In this document: one piece after another, positions 36,143 to 44,328 of the stretch
Layout of the letters: each line of letters begins with the position of its first letter
How positions within the stretch are numbered: position 1 is the stretch's first letter
NCBI RefSeq assembly: GCF_037963145.1
Contig: NZ_CP150144.1
Span: 1,612,001-1,676,000, forward strand
Direction: 5' to 3'
Length of the DNA: 64,000 nt
Origin: Oceanobacillus sp. FSL K6-2867
GTDB taxonomy: Bacteria > Bacillota > Bacilli > Bacillales > Amphibacillaceae
The notes under the pieces: generated by a model
Database searches by the model: none
Seen by the model: only the letters and a program-made list of their open reading frames with translations
Told to the model about the DNA's origin: nothing
Program-made: the position numbers and the translations under genes

Positions 36143-37059
36143 TTCTCCCACCCTTCCTGTTTCAGTGTTTGAGCATTTGTTTGCTCTGTCCTCTGATGCA
36201 ACTTAAATTGCAAATAATTGATTAGAATACCTTTTTCTTTACCAAAAACAAGTGATATAACAAAAAATCCGGCACCTACAACTACAATAAACGGACCAGT
36301 AGGAAGACCGCTCCCCAACGCGCTGATTAACGTGCCTGCTGCACCCGCTAGTCCGCCAAAGGTTGCAGATAATAGAATCATGACCTTAAAAGACTGTGTC
36401 CAATAACGAGCACTTACAGCCGGAATAATTAACATCGCTGCCATTAAAATAACACCGACAGCTTGAATTCCAACTACAATGGTTGTAACAAGCAATGCCG
36501 TATATAATGTATTCATCCCTTTAATAGATAGTCCTATTCCCTTGGCAAACTGCTGATCAAAGAGATAAAGCTTCCATTCTTTAAAACCAAGAAATACAAT
36601 GAAAACAACAAGCAGCGCTAACAGCAGCATCGTGATTACGTCTGTACGAACCATCGCTGCAGCCTGCCCGTAAATAAAGCCATCCAATCCACTTTGATTT
36701 CCTCCCGCAGATCGATTGGCAACGGTTAAGAGCATGATTCCGAAACCATAGAAGATAGCTAACACCATCCCCATAGCTGAATCCTCTGAAATCCGGCTGG
36801 CTGTTGTAATCCACTGGATTAAAAATGCACCGATTAATGCACTGATTGCAGCCCCAACTATAAGTAAAAGCAGATTTTTCTCTCCAATAATAAGAAAGGC
36901 TATTACAACACCTGGCAATGCGGCATGCGATAATGCATCACTCATCAGATTTTGCCGTTTCCAATAAGCCATGCAACCTATGGTCCCTGCAGCAATACCT
37001 AAGATCATCGTACTCAACAGCACCCACCCTGTATTACTATTCAATAGAATGGACAGCAT
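36139..37059 (-). CDS. mntC: Metal ABC transporter permease (MntC-like)
   Basis: 306-residue ABC-3 permease with LMSDALSHAALPGVVIAF and QAVGVILMAAMLIIPAVSARYW. Start 37059 (MLSILLNSN) has GAGAGG nine bases upstream and overlaps the ATPase gene by 23 bp. The C-terminal extension (KEKGILINYLQFKLHQRTEQ) is soluble and charged. Partner of the MntD-like permease. Confidence 0.85.
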   Translation of the reverse strand: MLSILLNSNTGWVLLSTMILGIAAGTIGCMAYWKRQNLMSDALSHAALPGVVIAFLIIGEKNLLLLIVGAAISALIGAFLIQWITTASRISEDSAMGMVLAIFYGFGIMLLTVANRSAGGNQSGLDGFIYGQAAAMVRTDVITMLLLALLVVFIVFLGFKEWKLYLFDQQFAKGIGLSIKGMNTLYTALLVTTIVVGIQAVGVILMAAMLIIPAVSARYWTQSFKVMILLSATFGGLAGAAGTLISALGSGLPTGPFIVVVGAGFFVISLVFGKEKGILINYLQFKLHQRTEQTNAQTLKQEGWEK

Positions 37060-37798
37060 GACGTTTTTCCTCTCCCATCCAGCGCATATTCCCTCCATAA
37101 GTATTGGAAATATTTTCTCTAGTAAAAATCTGCTTCGTTTTTCCATGTTTAATAACAGTGCGGTTTAACAATAGGACGTGATCGAAGTAATCTTCTACCG
37201 TCTGCAAATCATGATGAACAACCATAACGGTCTTACCTATTGCTTTCAGCTCTTTTAAAATCTTCATGATTGCTTGCTCTGTAGCAGCGTCTACACCGGC
37301 AAGCGGTTCGTCCATAAAGTAAAAATCCGCATCCTGTACTAAAGCTCGGGCTAAAAAGACGCGTTGCTGCTGACCACCGGAAAGCTGACTTATTTGCCGA
37401 TTCGCATAATCTGCCATTCCCATTTTGTCCAATGCCCCATATGCTCTTTCTTTATGCAAACGGGATGGTCTTCTCAACCATCTGATTTGCCCATACAGTC
37501 CCATTGTCACGACATCAAGTGCATCCGTTGGGAAATCCCAGTCGACAGAACCACGCTGTGGAACATACCCAATCCGTTTCTTTGCTTTTGCAAATGGAAG
37601 ATCGAAAAATTTTACAGATCCCGTTAAGGAAGGATGAAGATTTAATATCGTTTTTAATAATGTTGATTTTCCCGCTCCATTCGGTCCAACGATTCCTGTT
37701 AAAGAACCTCCGTTCACTTCAAAATTAACATCATGAAGCACCGTATTTTTCCGGTATGAAGCGGATAAATTTTCTACCTGTAAAATTGGTGTTGCCAT
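37037..37798 (-). CDS. mntB: Metal ABC transporter ATPase (MntB-like)
   Basis: 253-residue ATPase of the zinc/manganese/iron group: Walker A GPNGAGKST, LSGGQQQRV, Walker B FYFMDEPLAGVD, H-loop VVHHD. RGSVDWDFPTDALDVVTMGLYG is typical of the MntB/TroB group. It follows the binding-protein gene with a single-base gap and overlaps the next permease gene. Confidence 0.88.
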   Translation of the reverse strand: MATPILQVENLSASYRKNTVLHDVNFEVNGGSLTGIVGPNGAGKSTLLKTILNLHPSLTGSVKFFDLPFAKAKKRIGYVPQRGSVDWDFPTDALDVVTMGLYGQIRWLRRPSRLHKERAYGALDKMGMADYANRQISQLSGGQQQRVFLARALVQDADFYFMDEPLAGVDAATEQAIMKILKELKAIGKTVMVVHHDLQTVEDYFDHVLLLNRTVIKHGKTKQIFTRENISNTYGGNMRWMGEEKRHAVHSIE

Positions 37799-37799
37799 G

Positions 37800-38753
37800 T
37801 TACTCAGCTCCCCCAGTTAATGCATCATAAATTGTATTCACATTATGACGATACATTCCAATGTACGTCCCCTCTTCACTTTCAGGTGAACCCATCGCAT
37901 CAGAGAATAGTTCTCCACCTAACTCAATGTCCACCCCTTCGCTTTTAGCACCTTCAATTACAGCCTCAATAGAACTTGAATTAATACTGCTTTCTACGAA
38001 TATTGCAGGAACCTGGTATTCTTTAATAATTGCAATTGTATCGTTAATATCAGAAATCCCAATTTCATCTTCCGTACTCAACCCTTGGAGACCTATTACT
38101 TCCATATCATGCATTCTGCCAAAATACCCGAATGCATCATGTGCTGTCACCAGAACACGTCCACTTTCCGGAATATCCGCTAGCTTCTCTGCTTCTTGCT
38201 TTAACTCTTCCAATTCAGCAAAATATTGCGTTTTATTTTCCTCAAAGTAATCCGCATCCTCTGGTGAGTATGCTTTCAGCTCCTCAACTGCTGCATCCAA
38301 TGCCGCCTTCCACAAATCAAGATCAAACCAGATATGCGGATCAATCGCTCCGTCCTCATCATGTAATAAAGCATCTTCTGAAAGACTATCACCAATTGCC
38401 AGGACAGGCTTAGTATCACCAATTGAATCAAATACTTTAACCATGTTCACTTCTAAATTTAAGCCGTTATAAAAAATAACCTCCGCTTCATTTACCTTTG
38501 AAATGTCGCTTTGGGTCGGATTGTAAAGATGCGGATCCACCGATGGCCCCATTAGACTTTCAACATCTACACGATCCCCACCAATTTTCGATAGTGGTTC
38601 ACCTATTTGGGCAATCGTCGTTAGCACCTTTATTTTTTCATCTCCCGGTCCATCCGTTTCCCCAGATGCTCCACCTTCTGAATTACACGCTGCAAGCAAA
38701 ATAATCACAGCAAATAATGCCAACCTCCATATCTTTTGTGTAAAACCTCCCAT
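37800..38753 (-). CDS. mntA: Manganese-type substrate-binding lipoprotein (MntA-like)
   Basis: 317-residue cluster A-I metal-binding lipoprotein, lipobox LLAAC (C23), followed by an acidic linker. Metal ligands expected from the family are seen in VDPHLYN, DPHIWFD and TAHDAFGYF plus a C-terminal acidic residue. No histidine-rich loop of the zinc-specific ZnuA type is present, which favours manganese. GGGAGG precedes ATG 38753. The operon order is mntA-mntB-mntC-mntD. Confidence 0.85.
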   Translation of the reverse strand: MGGFTQKIWRLALFAVIILLAACNSEGGASGETDGPGDEKIKVLTTIAQIGEPLSKIGGDRVDVESLMGPSVDPHLYNPTQSDISKVNEAEVIFYNGLNLEVNMVKVFDSIGDTKPVLAIGDSLSEDALLHDEDGAIDPHIWFDLDLWKAALDAAVEELKAYSPEDADYFEENKTQYFAELEELKQEAEKLADIPESGRVLVTAHDAFGYFGRMHDMEVIGLQGLSTEDEIGISDINDTIAIIKEYQVPAIFVESSINSSSIEAVIEGAKSEGVDIELGGELFSDAMGSPESEEGTYIGMYRHNVNTIYDALTGGAE

Positions 38754-38805
38754 TTTGTATCCTCCCTTTAGTTTTTCTCTTGGTAAACTTTATTTGTTAA
38801 TTATA

Positions 38806-38872
38806 AATTTAATCCTATTATTAGCTGTTGTCAAGTGTTTTTGTTATAGTGTATTATTTTTCCCTAAGGAAA
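38806..38872 (-). promoter_or_regulatory. mntA promoter and candidate MntR box
   Basis: Minus-strand TTGACA (38829-38834), 17-bp spacer, TAAATT (38806-38811). A dyad TTTCCCTAAGGAAA (38859-38872) resembles the Bacillus MntR box (TTTGCCTTAAGGAAAC as recalled) and lies 25 bp upstream of the -35 box. The rest of the 300-bp gap to 39053 has only the aroD terminator. Confidence 0.5.
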
Positions 38873-39009
38873 CATTTACTGTACAATGTTTTGGTGAAGT
38901 AAAACTCCTATTGATGACAAATCCAGCTGCTCTACGAGACTTTGAAATGTGAGAGGATGGGTTATTTCGCGGATCTTTAACATGACTGGTTTTACTTTTG
39001 TCTAAAAAA

Positions 39010-39042
39010 TAAAAAATCCCTTTCTAAAATAGGAAAGAGACT
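39010..39042 (-). terminator. aroD terminator
   Basis: Minus-strand TCTCTTTC pairs with GAAAGGGA (one wobble), then TTTTTTATTTTTT. Confidence 0.8.
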
Positions 39043-39053
39043 CTTTTAACAAG

Positions 39054-39818
39054 CTATAGATTTTTATGAATAACATTTAAGATTGATCGTAATTCATGGA
39101 TATCAATCTGTCCGGGTGCAGATGCTTTTTTCGCTGCTCCAAACGTAATCGCGGAACCAAATAGTTCCCCTGTCAAACGGCTAATTACGCCCGCACCAGC
39201 CATCGACATTGTTATAATCGGGCGATTTGCATAGCGCTCCTTCATTTCGTTTGTCGCTTCTAATAATGTTAAGACATCACCAGCATTCTTTGGCATTACT
39301 GCAATCTTAGGGATATCTCCTCCAAGTTCCTGAGCTTTTTTTAAACGACCTATCATTTCAGTTTTCGTTGGAGTCTTTTTAAAGTCATGGTTAGACAGGA
39401 TTACATATACTCCGTTCTCCTGTGCAATATGTATCAATGATTTCACGGTTTGTTCTTCATTAAATAGCTCAATATCAACAATATCGATTAATCTAGTTTT
39501 AATCATGGCTGTGTTTAGCGCCGAATATGAACCAGATGAGAGTTCTCTTTCTCCGCCCTCTTTCGCACTGCGAAACGTAAATATAAGCGGCATATCCCCC
39601 AATATCTCTCGGAGATCAATAAGTACTGATTTAACCTTCTCAATGTCTTCTGCCATCTCGAAGAAGTCCACACGCCATTCCACTAAATCCACATCCAAGG
39701 ACGTTAAAAATGTCGCTTCTTCCGTTAATTCAGCATGAGTTCCGCCAACTAATGGAACACATATTTTCGGAGCACCTTCTCCGATGGTTTGCTGCCTTAT
39801 GGTTATTGTATGGGACAA
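39054..39818 (-). CDS. aroD: 3-Dehydroquinate dehydratase, type I
   Basis: 254-residue shikimate-pathway enzyme that forms 3-dehydroshikimate through a Schiff base. The catalytic pair is the His in ILSNHDFKKTP and the Lys in IPKIAVMPKN; VEWRVDFF and TFRSAKEGGE are family motifs. The frame opens at 39839 with an ATG that lacks a ribosome site; TTG 39818 has AAGGAG nine bases upstream and gives the usual length. A Nudix gene lies upstream in the same direction. Confidence 0.92.
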   Translation of the reverse strand: MSHTITIRQQTIGEGAPKICVPLVGGTHAELTEEATFLTSLDVDLVEWRVDFFEMAEDIEKVKSVLIDLREILGDMPLIFTFRSAKEGGERELSSGSYSALNTAMIKTRLIDIVDIELFNEEQTVKSLIHIAQENGVYVILSNHDFKKTPTKTEMIGRLKKAQELGGDIPKIAVMPKNAGDVLTLLEATNEMKERYANRPIITMSMAGAGVISRLTGELFGSAITFGAAKKASAPGQIDIHELRSILNVIHKNL

Positions 39819-39870
39819 GAATTCCAACTCCTTCTTCATTTTATTATTATAGGATCCTATATTCCTGAAT

Positions 39871-40401
39871 TTATTGACCGATTCTTTGGTTGTGCGCTCC
39901 CATGCTGTATCTCATATCAAACAACAATGCAATTAACGACTTATGATAAGGTATAAATAGACCTTCTGAAATTATATTGATAATGTCATTCTGCGACGCC
40001 CATCTTACCTGTTTTACTTCTTCAGTTGGCAATGAAAGACTTTCGATGTTTAAATCCGTTTCAATAAGATAATAATCATCAAATCCATATTCAAAGTTAA
40101 CAGTTAGAGATGGGCGCTTATTTTGCAGGTTAAGCGCAAAATCAATTTCTTCTTTCACTTCTCTTTCCGCAGCTTGTTGACTTGTTTCACCTGTTATTGC
40201 ACTGCCGCCTACGGTAATATCCCACATGTTCTTCCAATTTCCCTTACTTGGTTGCCTCTGTTGAATCAGCATTTCTCCAAGTTGATTAAATAGACAGACA
40301 TGAACCACTAAATGGTAAGCACCTTGTTCGAATGGATCCCCCCGATTCATTTGCTTACCTGTCAGTTTCCTGTCTTTATCGTAAACATCCCATGCCTCCA
40401 T
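39871..40401 (-). CDS. Nudix hydrolase
   Basis: 176 residues. The Nudix box reads G-SAITG-E-TSQQAAE-REVKEEI (about residues 66-88) with all catalytic Glu residues. The start EAWDVYDKDRKLTG resembles IDI-like and YfcD-like Nudix proteins that may act on isopentenyl or nucleotide diphosphates; substrate unknown. AAGGGG precedes ATG 40401. It lies about 50 bp before aroD on the same strand. Confidence 0.88.
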   Translation of the reverse strand: MEAWDVYDKDRKLTGKQMNRGDPFEQGAYHLVVHVCLFNQLGEMLIQQRQPSKGNWKNMWDITVGGSAITGETSQQAAEREVKEEIDFALNLQNKRPSLTVNFEYGFDDYYLIETDLNIESLSLPTEEVKQVRWASQNDIINIISEGLFIPYHKSLIALLFDMRYSMGAHNQRIGQ

Positions 40402-40662
40402 ACTCCCACCCCTTCATAACTATCTTACTTTCTTGTCTGTGCCAGCTTTTACGAATTAGGGAAGCCCCATTAAATGATTCGTGCTATATTAAACATAGTG
40501 TCAACCATTATTATAGTATGGATAACCATGTAATAGCCGTATGCTTTTAGACGTAGTATAGCATATTGAAAAGATATCTGAAGACTTATGCTAATTTTAT
40601 AAAACAGATACAATAAGATGAATTAAGCTTCCTCCCCCAGAAGCTAGTAAAGGAGATTAGAT

Positions 40663-40854
40663 ATGCTAACGAAGTTATTTGATTGGATGATCGTTGTAGG
40701 ACTGATACTGCTGCTGGGCCGGATTCTAACAGCGGTATTTCTATTACTCGATCTCCCGTTCACAAGTTTTTTTATAGACTACAGCATCATTTCAATTATC
40801 ATATTAATTATTGGGCTTGTTGGTCAGCAAGTCGTTAAGAATCGCAAAAAATAG
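40663..40854 (+). CDS. Small two-helix membrane protein
   Basis: 63 residues with two hydrophobic helices (about 8-30 and 36-55) and a basic tail (KNRKK). AAGGAG eight bases before ATG 40663 and a terminator just after the stop codon show a genuine gene. No family recognised. Confidence 0.65.
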   Translation: MLTKLFDWMIVVGLILLLGRILTAVFLLLDLPFTSFFIDYSIISIIILIIGLVGQQVVKNRKK

Positions 40855-40865
40855 CATTCAGACAG

Positions 40866-40896
40866 GCTAAGCAGAAAGAATTCTGCTTAGCTTTTC
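40866..40896 (+). terminator. Terminator
   Basis: GCTAAGCAGAA pairs with TTCTGCTTAGC, then TTTTC. Confidence 0.88.
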
Positions 40897-41009
40897 ATTC
40901 GAAACATCTGATAATATCCAAAAACCATATAAACTAATTTTTAAAAAAGGAACGGTTTAAAAACGTGAAAAATCGGATATTAGTCCATTGTAGAGATGGG
41001 GTTGAGATA

Positions 41010-41489
41010 ATGTTCGAATGGAAAGATTTAATAACTGCATTTTGGGCGTTCTTTGTATTGCTTCCAATAGTCGCACTTATACATCAATTAGGTCATTATT
41101 TAATGGCACTTTTATTTGGCGGGAGGTCAGAAATAATTCTAGGGAGAGGGAAATTGTTATTCAAAATAGGCACCATTACAGTGAATCGATATTATTTCTT
41201 AGATTCCTATTGCCATTATGAATCCCTGAGAAAAAATACGCGTTTAACACATCTGCTCGTTCATGGCGGAGGCGTATTATTAAACTTGATTTCTATTCTT
41301 TTAGTCAATCTGTTTATTATTATAGGCTGGTTGCCCGAGACGCAATTTTTCTATCAGTTTGGCTACTTTACTATTTACTATATGTTCTTTTCTCTTTTCC
41401 CTGTGCAATACTCTGAAAAGCATGCTAGTGATGGAAAACAAATTATAAATATTTTAAGAAAATATTCACCATCTAATATTTTTGATTGA
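41010..41489 (+). CDS. M50-like membrane protein with HQLGH in place of HExxH
   Basis: 159 residues, about four helices. HQLGH (residues 26-30 from this start) is placed in a membrane helix as the zinc motif of M50 site-2 proteases would be, but the catalytic Glu is Gln. A glycine-rich GGGVLLNLIS helix and a possible third ligand, HASDGKQI (Asp), follow. It may be an inactive relative with a structural or chaperone role. Start is uncertain: GTG 40965 is also in frame; ATG 41010 has GGGG eight bases upstream. Confidence 0.6.
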   Translation: MFEWKDLITAFWAFFVLLPIVALIHQLGHYLMALLFGGRSEIILGRGKLLFKIGTITVNRYYFLDSYCHYESLRKNTRLTHLLVHGGGVLLNLISILLVNLFIIIGWLPETQFFYQFGYFTIYYMFFSLFPVQYSEKHASDGKQIINILRKYSPSNIFD

Positions 41490-41521
41490 GTTTCAGCCCC
41501 CACACCAGACAATAAATGTAA

Positions 41522-41557
41522 TCAAAAAACCACCGTTCCTTTTGAAACAGTGGTTTC
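41522..41557 (-). terminator. Terminator of the BmrA-like gene
   Basis: Minus-strand AAACCACTGTTTC pairs with GGAACGGTGGTTT, then TTTG. Confidence 0.8.
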
Positions 41558-41567
41558 CGATTCTTAT

Positions 41568-43304
41568 TCACGTCAACTGCTGCTCGGCAAACTCATGATA
41601 CAGCGAATGTGACGCTGTCAATTCCTGATGTGTACCCATTCCTGTTACGTGCCCTTTTTCAATAAAAATAATTTTATCTGCATCAACAATTGTTGATAGC
41701 CTGTGGGCAATGACGAATGTTGTACGGCCTTCCATTAATCGTGTTAATGCTTCTTGGACAGCATGCTCTGATTGGCTATCTAAGCTTGCCGTTGCTTCAT
41801 CCAGCATTAAGATCTTAGGATTCCGTAAGAATGCTCGCGCGATATTAATCCGCTGCCGTTGTCCGCCAGATAATTTCACACCGCGCTCCCCTACTTCTGT
41901 ATCCAAGCCTTCTGCAAATGTTTTAATAAATTGATCGGCATAAGCCATTTTAGCAACTTCCCATAAGCGTTCGTCGGAAATTTCTGCTGCATTACTTAGC
42001 CCGTACGTTAAATTTTCCCGGATTGTTCCAGCCATCATAGCACTTTCCTGAGAAACATAACCAATTTGACTGCGCCAAGATGTAAGTGATAATTCCTGAA
42101 TTGGTGTGTCCCCAATTCGTATCTCTCCAGTTGTTGGTTCATAATATCTTTCAATCAATCCGAATAGGGTCGTCTTCCCACCACCGCTCGGACCTGCAAA
42201 AGCAATCATTTCACCCGGCAAAGCTTCGAAGGTAACATTCTTGATAACTGGTTCGTCATCACTATATGCAAATGACATGTTCGAAACAACGATTGGTTGG
42301 TTCGCAATATCTTTATCTTTGCCTTCTTGGCCAGCTTCCTCAGGGATTTCTAAAATCTCAATAATCCGCTCTGTAGCACCTTTTGCCTTTTGCAATTCTG
42401 TGAAAAACATTGCAAAGGTTGTAATTGGAAAAATGATTTGGAATAAATACAGTAAAAACGCAACGAGTGAACCTGTGGACATCGTCCCTTCTGCAACCCG
42501 GATCCCGCCATAACCTATTATGACAACGATAACTAACATGACAATGGTATACATAAACGGACCGATCAACGCAAAAATGCGCGCCTCTTTCAATCCATAG
42601 CTTAATAATTTCCCAATACCATTAATCCCTTTTGTTGCTTCAGCTTGTTCCGCAGTAGATGCTTTCATTAAACGGATTTCACTGATTGTTTGTTGGATTT
42701 TCCCATTAAATGTTGCCGTCTCATCCTGCAAGCCTTTTGATATCTTAGCCATTCTCGTCCCTAATGGCACCATGATTGCTACCGTAACCGGAACAGCAAT
42801 CAGCATTATTAACGTCATTTTCCAGTCCATAATAAATAGAATGATGACTGCACCAATAATGGAGATAAGACCAGTAATGAATTGCGGGAAATGCTGTGAG
42901 ATTAAATCCTTCACAATCCCTGTATCATTAATCACACGACTTACCGACTCCCCACTTGCTTGTTTATCAAAATAACTAACTGGCAAACGGATCAGCTTGA
43001 GCCACATTTTCTGGCGCAGTCTAGCAACGATTTTTTGTCCAACTGCAGCAAGTAAATAGGTGGACAGCCCATCAATTACTGCTTGAATAATAAAGACTGC
43101 CAGAATAGCAATAACGAGTGTTCCGCTCAAAGACGCTACAGAGAATCCATCTACTAGTTCCCTCGTCAACATTGGAATTGTCAGTCCGACAAGTGTAGTA
43201 ATAACACTTCCAATCAAACCAAAAGTCAATGCAGCTTTTGGGATTTTTGCAGATACAATTAAAGATAAAAAGGGTTTAACACCATTTTTCTGCGATTTTT
43301 CCAT
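41568..43304 (-). CDS. bmrA: Multidrug ABC exporter, BmrA-like half transporter
   Basis: 578 residues: six helices (to about 310) then an ATPase with Walker A GPSGGGKTT, signature LSGGQRQR, Walker B ILMLDEAT and H-loop AHRLST. It works as a homodimer that pumps hydrophobic drugs. The sequence is strongly of BmrA (YvcC) type. AGGAG precedes ATG 43304. A Mta-like activator gene lies upstream on the same strand, so induction by drugs is likely; a GAGGG/CCCTC hairpin at 43341-43360 lies in the gap. Confidence 0.88.
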   Translation of the reverse strand: MEKSQKNGVKPFLSLIVSAKIPKAALTFGLIGSVITTLVGLTIPMLTRELVDGFSVASLSGTLVIAILAVFIIQAVIDGLSTYLLAAVGQKIVARLRQKMWLKLIRLPVSYFDKQASGESVSRVINDTGIVKDLISQHFPQFITGLISIIGAVIILFIMDWKMTLIMLIAVPVTVAIMVPLGTRMAKISKGLQDETATFNGKIQQTISEIRLMKASTAEQAEATKGINGIGKLLSYGLKEARIFALIGPFMYTIVMLVIVVIIGYGGIRVAEGTMSTGSLVAFLLYLFQIIFPITTFAMFFTELQKAKGATERIIEILEIPEEAGQEGKDKDIANQPIVVSNMSFAYSDDEPVIKNVTFEALPGEMIAFAGPSGGGKTTLFGLIERYYEPTTGEIRIGDTPIQELSLTSWRSQIGYVSQESAMMAGTIRENLTYGLSNAAEISDERLWEVAKMAYADQFIKTFAEGLDTEVGERGVKLSGGQRQRINIARAFLRNPKILMLDEATASLDSQSEHAVQEALTRLMEGRTTFVIAHRLSTIVDADKIIFIEKGHVTGMGTHQELTASHSLYHEFAEQQLT

Positions 43305-43340
43305 TGGATAACTCCTGTCTTTCTTTTTAATTATAAAGGA

Positions 43341-43360
43341 GAGGGAATATTCTTCCCCTC
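43341..43360. terminator. Hairpin in the bmrA upstream gap
   Basis: GAGGGAATA pairs with TCTTCCCCTC-type sequence (GAGGG/CCCTC core), T-rich afterwards on both strands. It could end mta or attenuate bmrA. Confidence 0.35.
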
Positions 43361-43454
43361 ACTTTTAACCCCTACTAAATTCCTATAAATAATATAGCAT
43401 ACTTCATAAGGAACATGCTCTTCCTTAAAATATCGGGACAATGTTCATTTGGTT

Positions 43455-44222
43455 CTACTCCATCCCAGCTTCCTTCATATAATATTCCATTGCTTGATTA
43501 AGCCATTCCTGTTCATCCTCTGTGAATGGAGAAGGGGTTAAATTTTCAAGTTCTTGAATATCCAGCTCTTCCACGTTTGCATCGGCTAGCTGCTGCACCA
43601 AATCTTCGCCAAGAAATTCAAATGACGTTTCTATATATGCTTTAATCATTTCTTGCACTTCTGGATCTTTTATTGGTTTTCCATATAGTTTTTTAACTTC
43701 TTTAGCCATTTGAATAAAGGTTTGATCTAAGGTTATCTTTTCCTCTTCGGTTTTCTTTGACAAGTTCTCCAACACGTTTGTTAAGTTATGGCGTTCCAGC
43801 CATTCATTTTGCACACTTTCCGTTTGCATATTATGGATTAAACTGAATAAAATGGCACTATCCACTTCTCCTTCTTCTTCCAGTAACTTAATGACCCTCT
43901 GAATCGTTGTCATGGACTGTTCGATTCGTTCTTTATCTTTTTTTAATACTTCTAACTGGAGGGCTAATGTCTCATTTAAATCAACTGTAATAATCGATTG
44001 ATGTAATAAATTCGTGATTTTTTCCAGGCTGTATCCTAGGAACTTTAGACTGACAATTTTTTGTAAGACGAGAATATCATGATCCTTGTATATGCGGTGA
44101 CCTGACGTCTGATTCTTTTCCGGCTGCAACAGTCCAATTTCATCATAATAATGCAAGGTACGAATTGATACCCCAGTCTTATCAGAAAACTCCCCAATAG
44201 AATAATTGTTATTTTCACCCAT
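43455..44222 (-). CDS. mta: MerR family activator with TipAS-like domain (Mta type)
   Basis: 255 residues: MerR HTH (1-70, YSIGEFSDKTGVSIRTLHYYDEIGLL), dimer coiled coil (about 75-120) and a TipAS-like drug-binding helical domain (about 130-255). Length and layout match Mta, which activates multidrug exporters by untwisting promoters with long spacers. Its own promoter has a 19-bp spacer and a dyad. It sits between the UvrA2-type gene and the BmrA-like gene; the exporter is the probable target. Confidence 0.85.
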   Translation of the reverse strand: MGENNNYSIGEFSDKTGVSIRTLHYYDEIGLLQPEKNQTSGHRIYKDHDILVLQKIVSLKFLGYSLEKITNLLHQSIITVDLNETLALQLEVLKKDKERIEQSMTTIQRVIKLLEEEGEVDSAILFSLIHNMQTESVQNEWLERHNLTNVLENLSKKTEEEKITLDQTFIQMAKEVKKLYGKPIKDPEVQEMIKAYIETSFEFLGEDLVQQLADANVEELDIQELENLTPSPFTEDEQEWLNQAMEYYMKEAGME

Positions 44223-44253
44223 AACGATTCCTCCCTTATATAAACATATTCTT

Positions 44254-44284
44254 ATTATAAGACCTCACGTAACTGGAGGTTCAA
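44254..44284 (-). promoter_or_regulatory. MerR-type promoter-operator of mta
   Basis: Minus-strand TTGAAC (44279-44284), 19-bp spacer, TATAAT (44254-44259). The spacer holds the dyad ACCTC...GAGGT, the classic arrangement for MerR-family activation. Confidence 0.85.
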
Positions 44285-44328
44285 GAGGTAATCTGAAATA
44301 TTAAGTTTCCATTTATCTTCATTACGTT

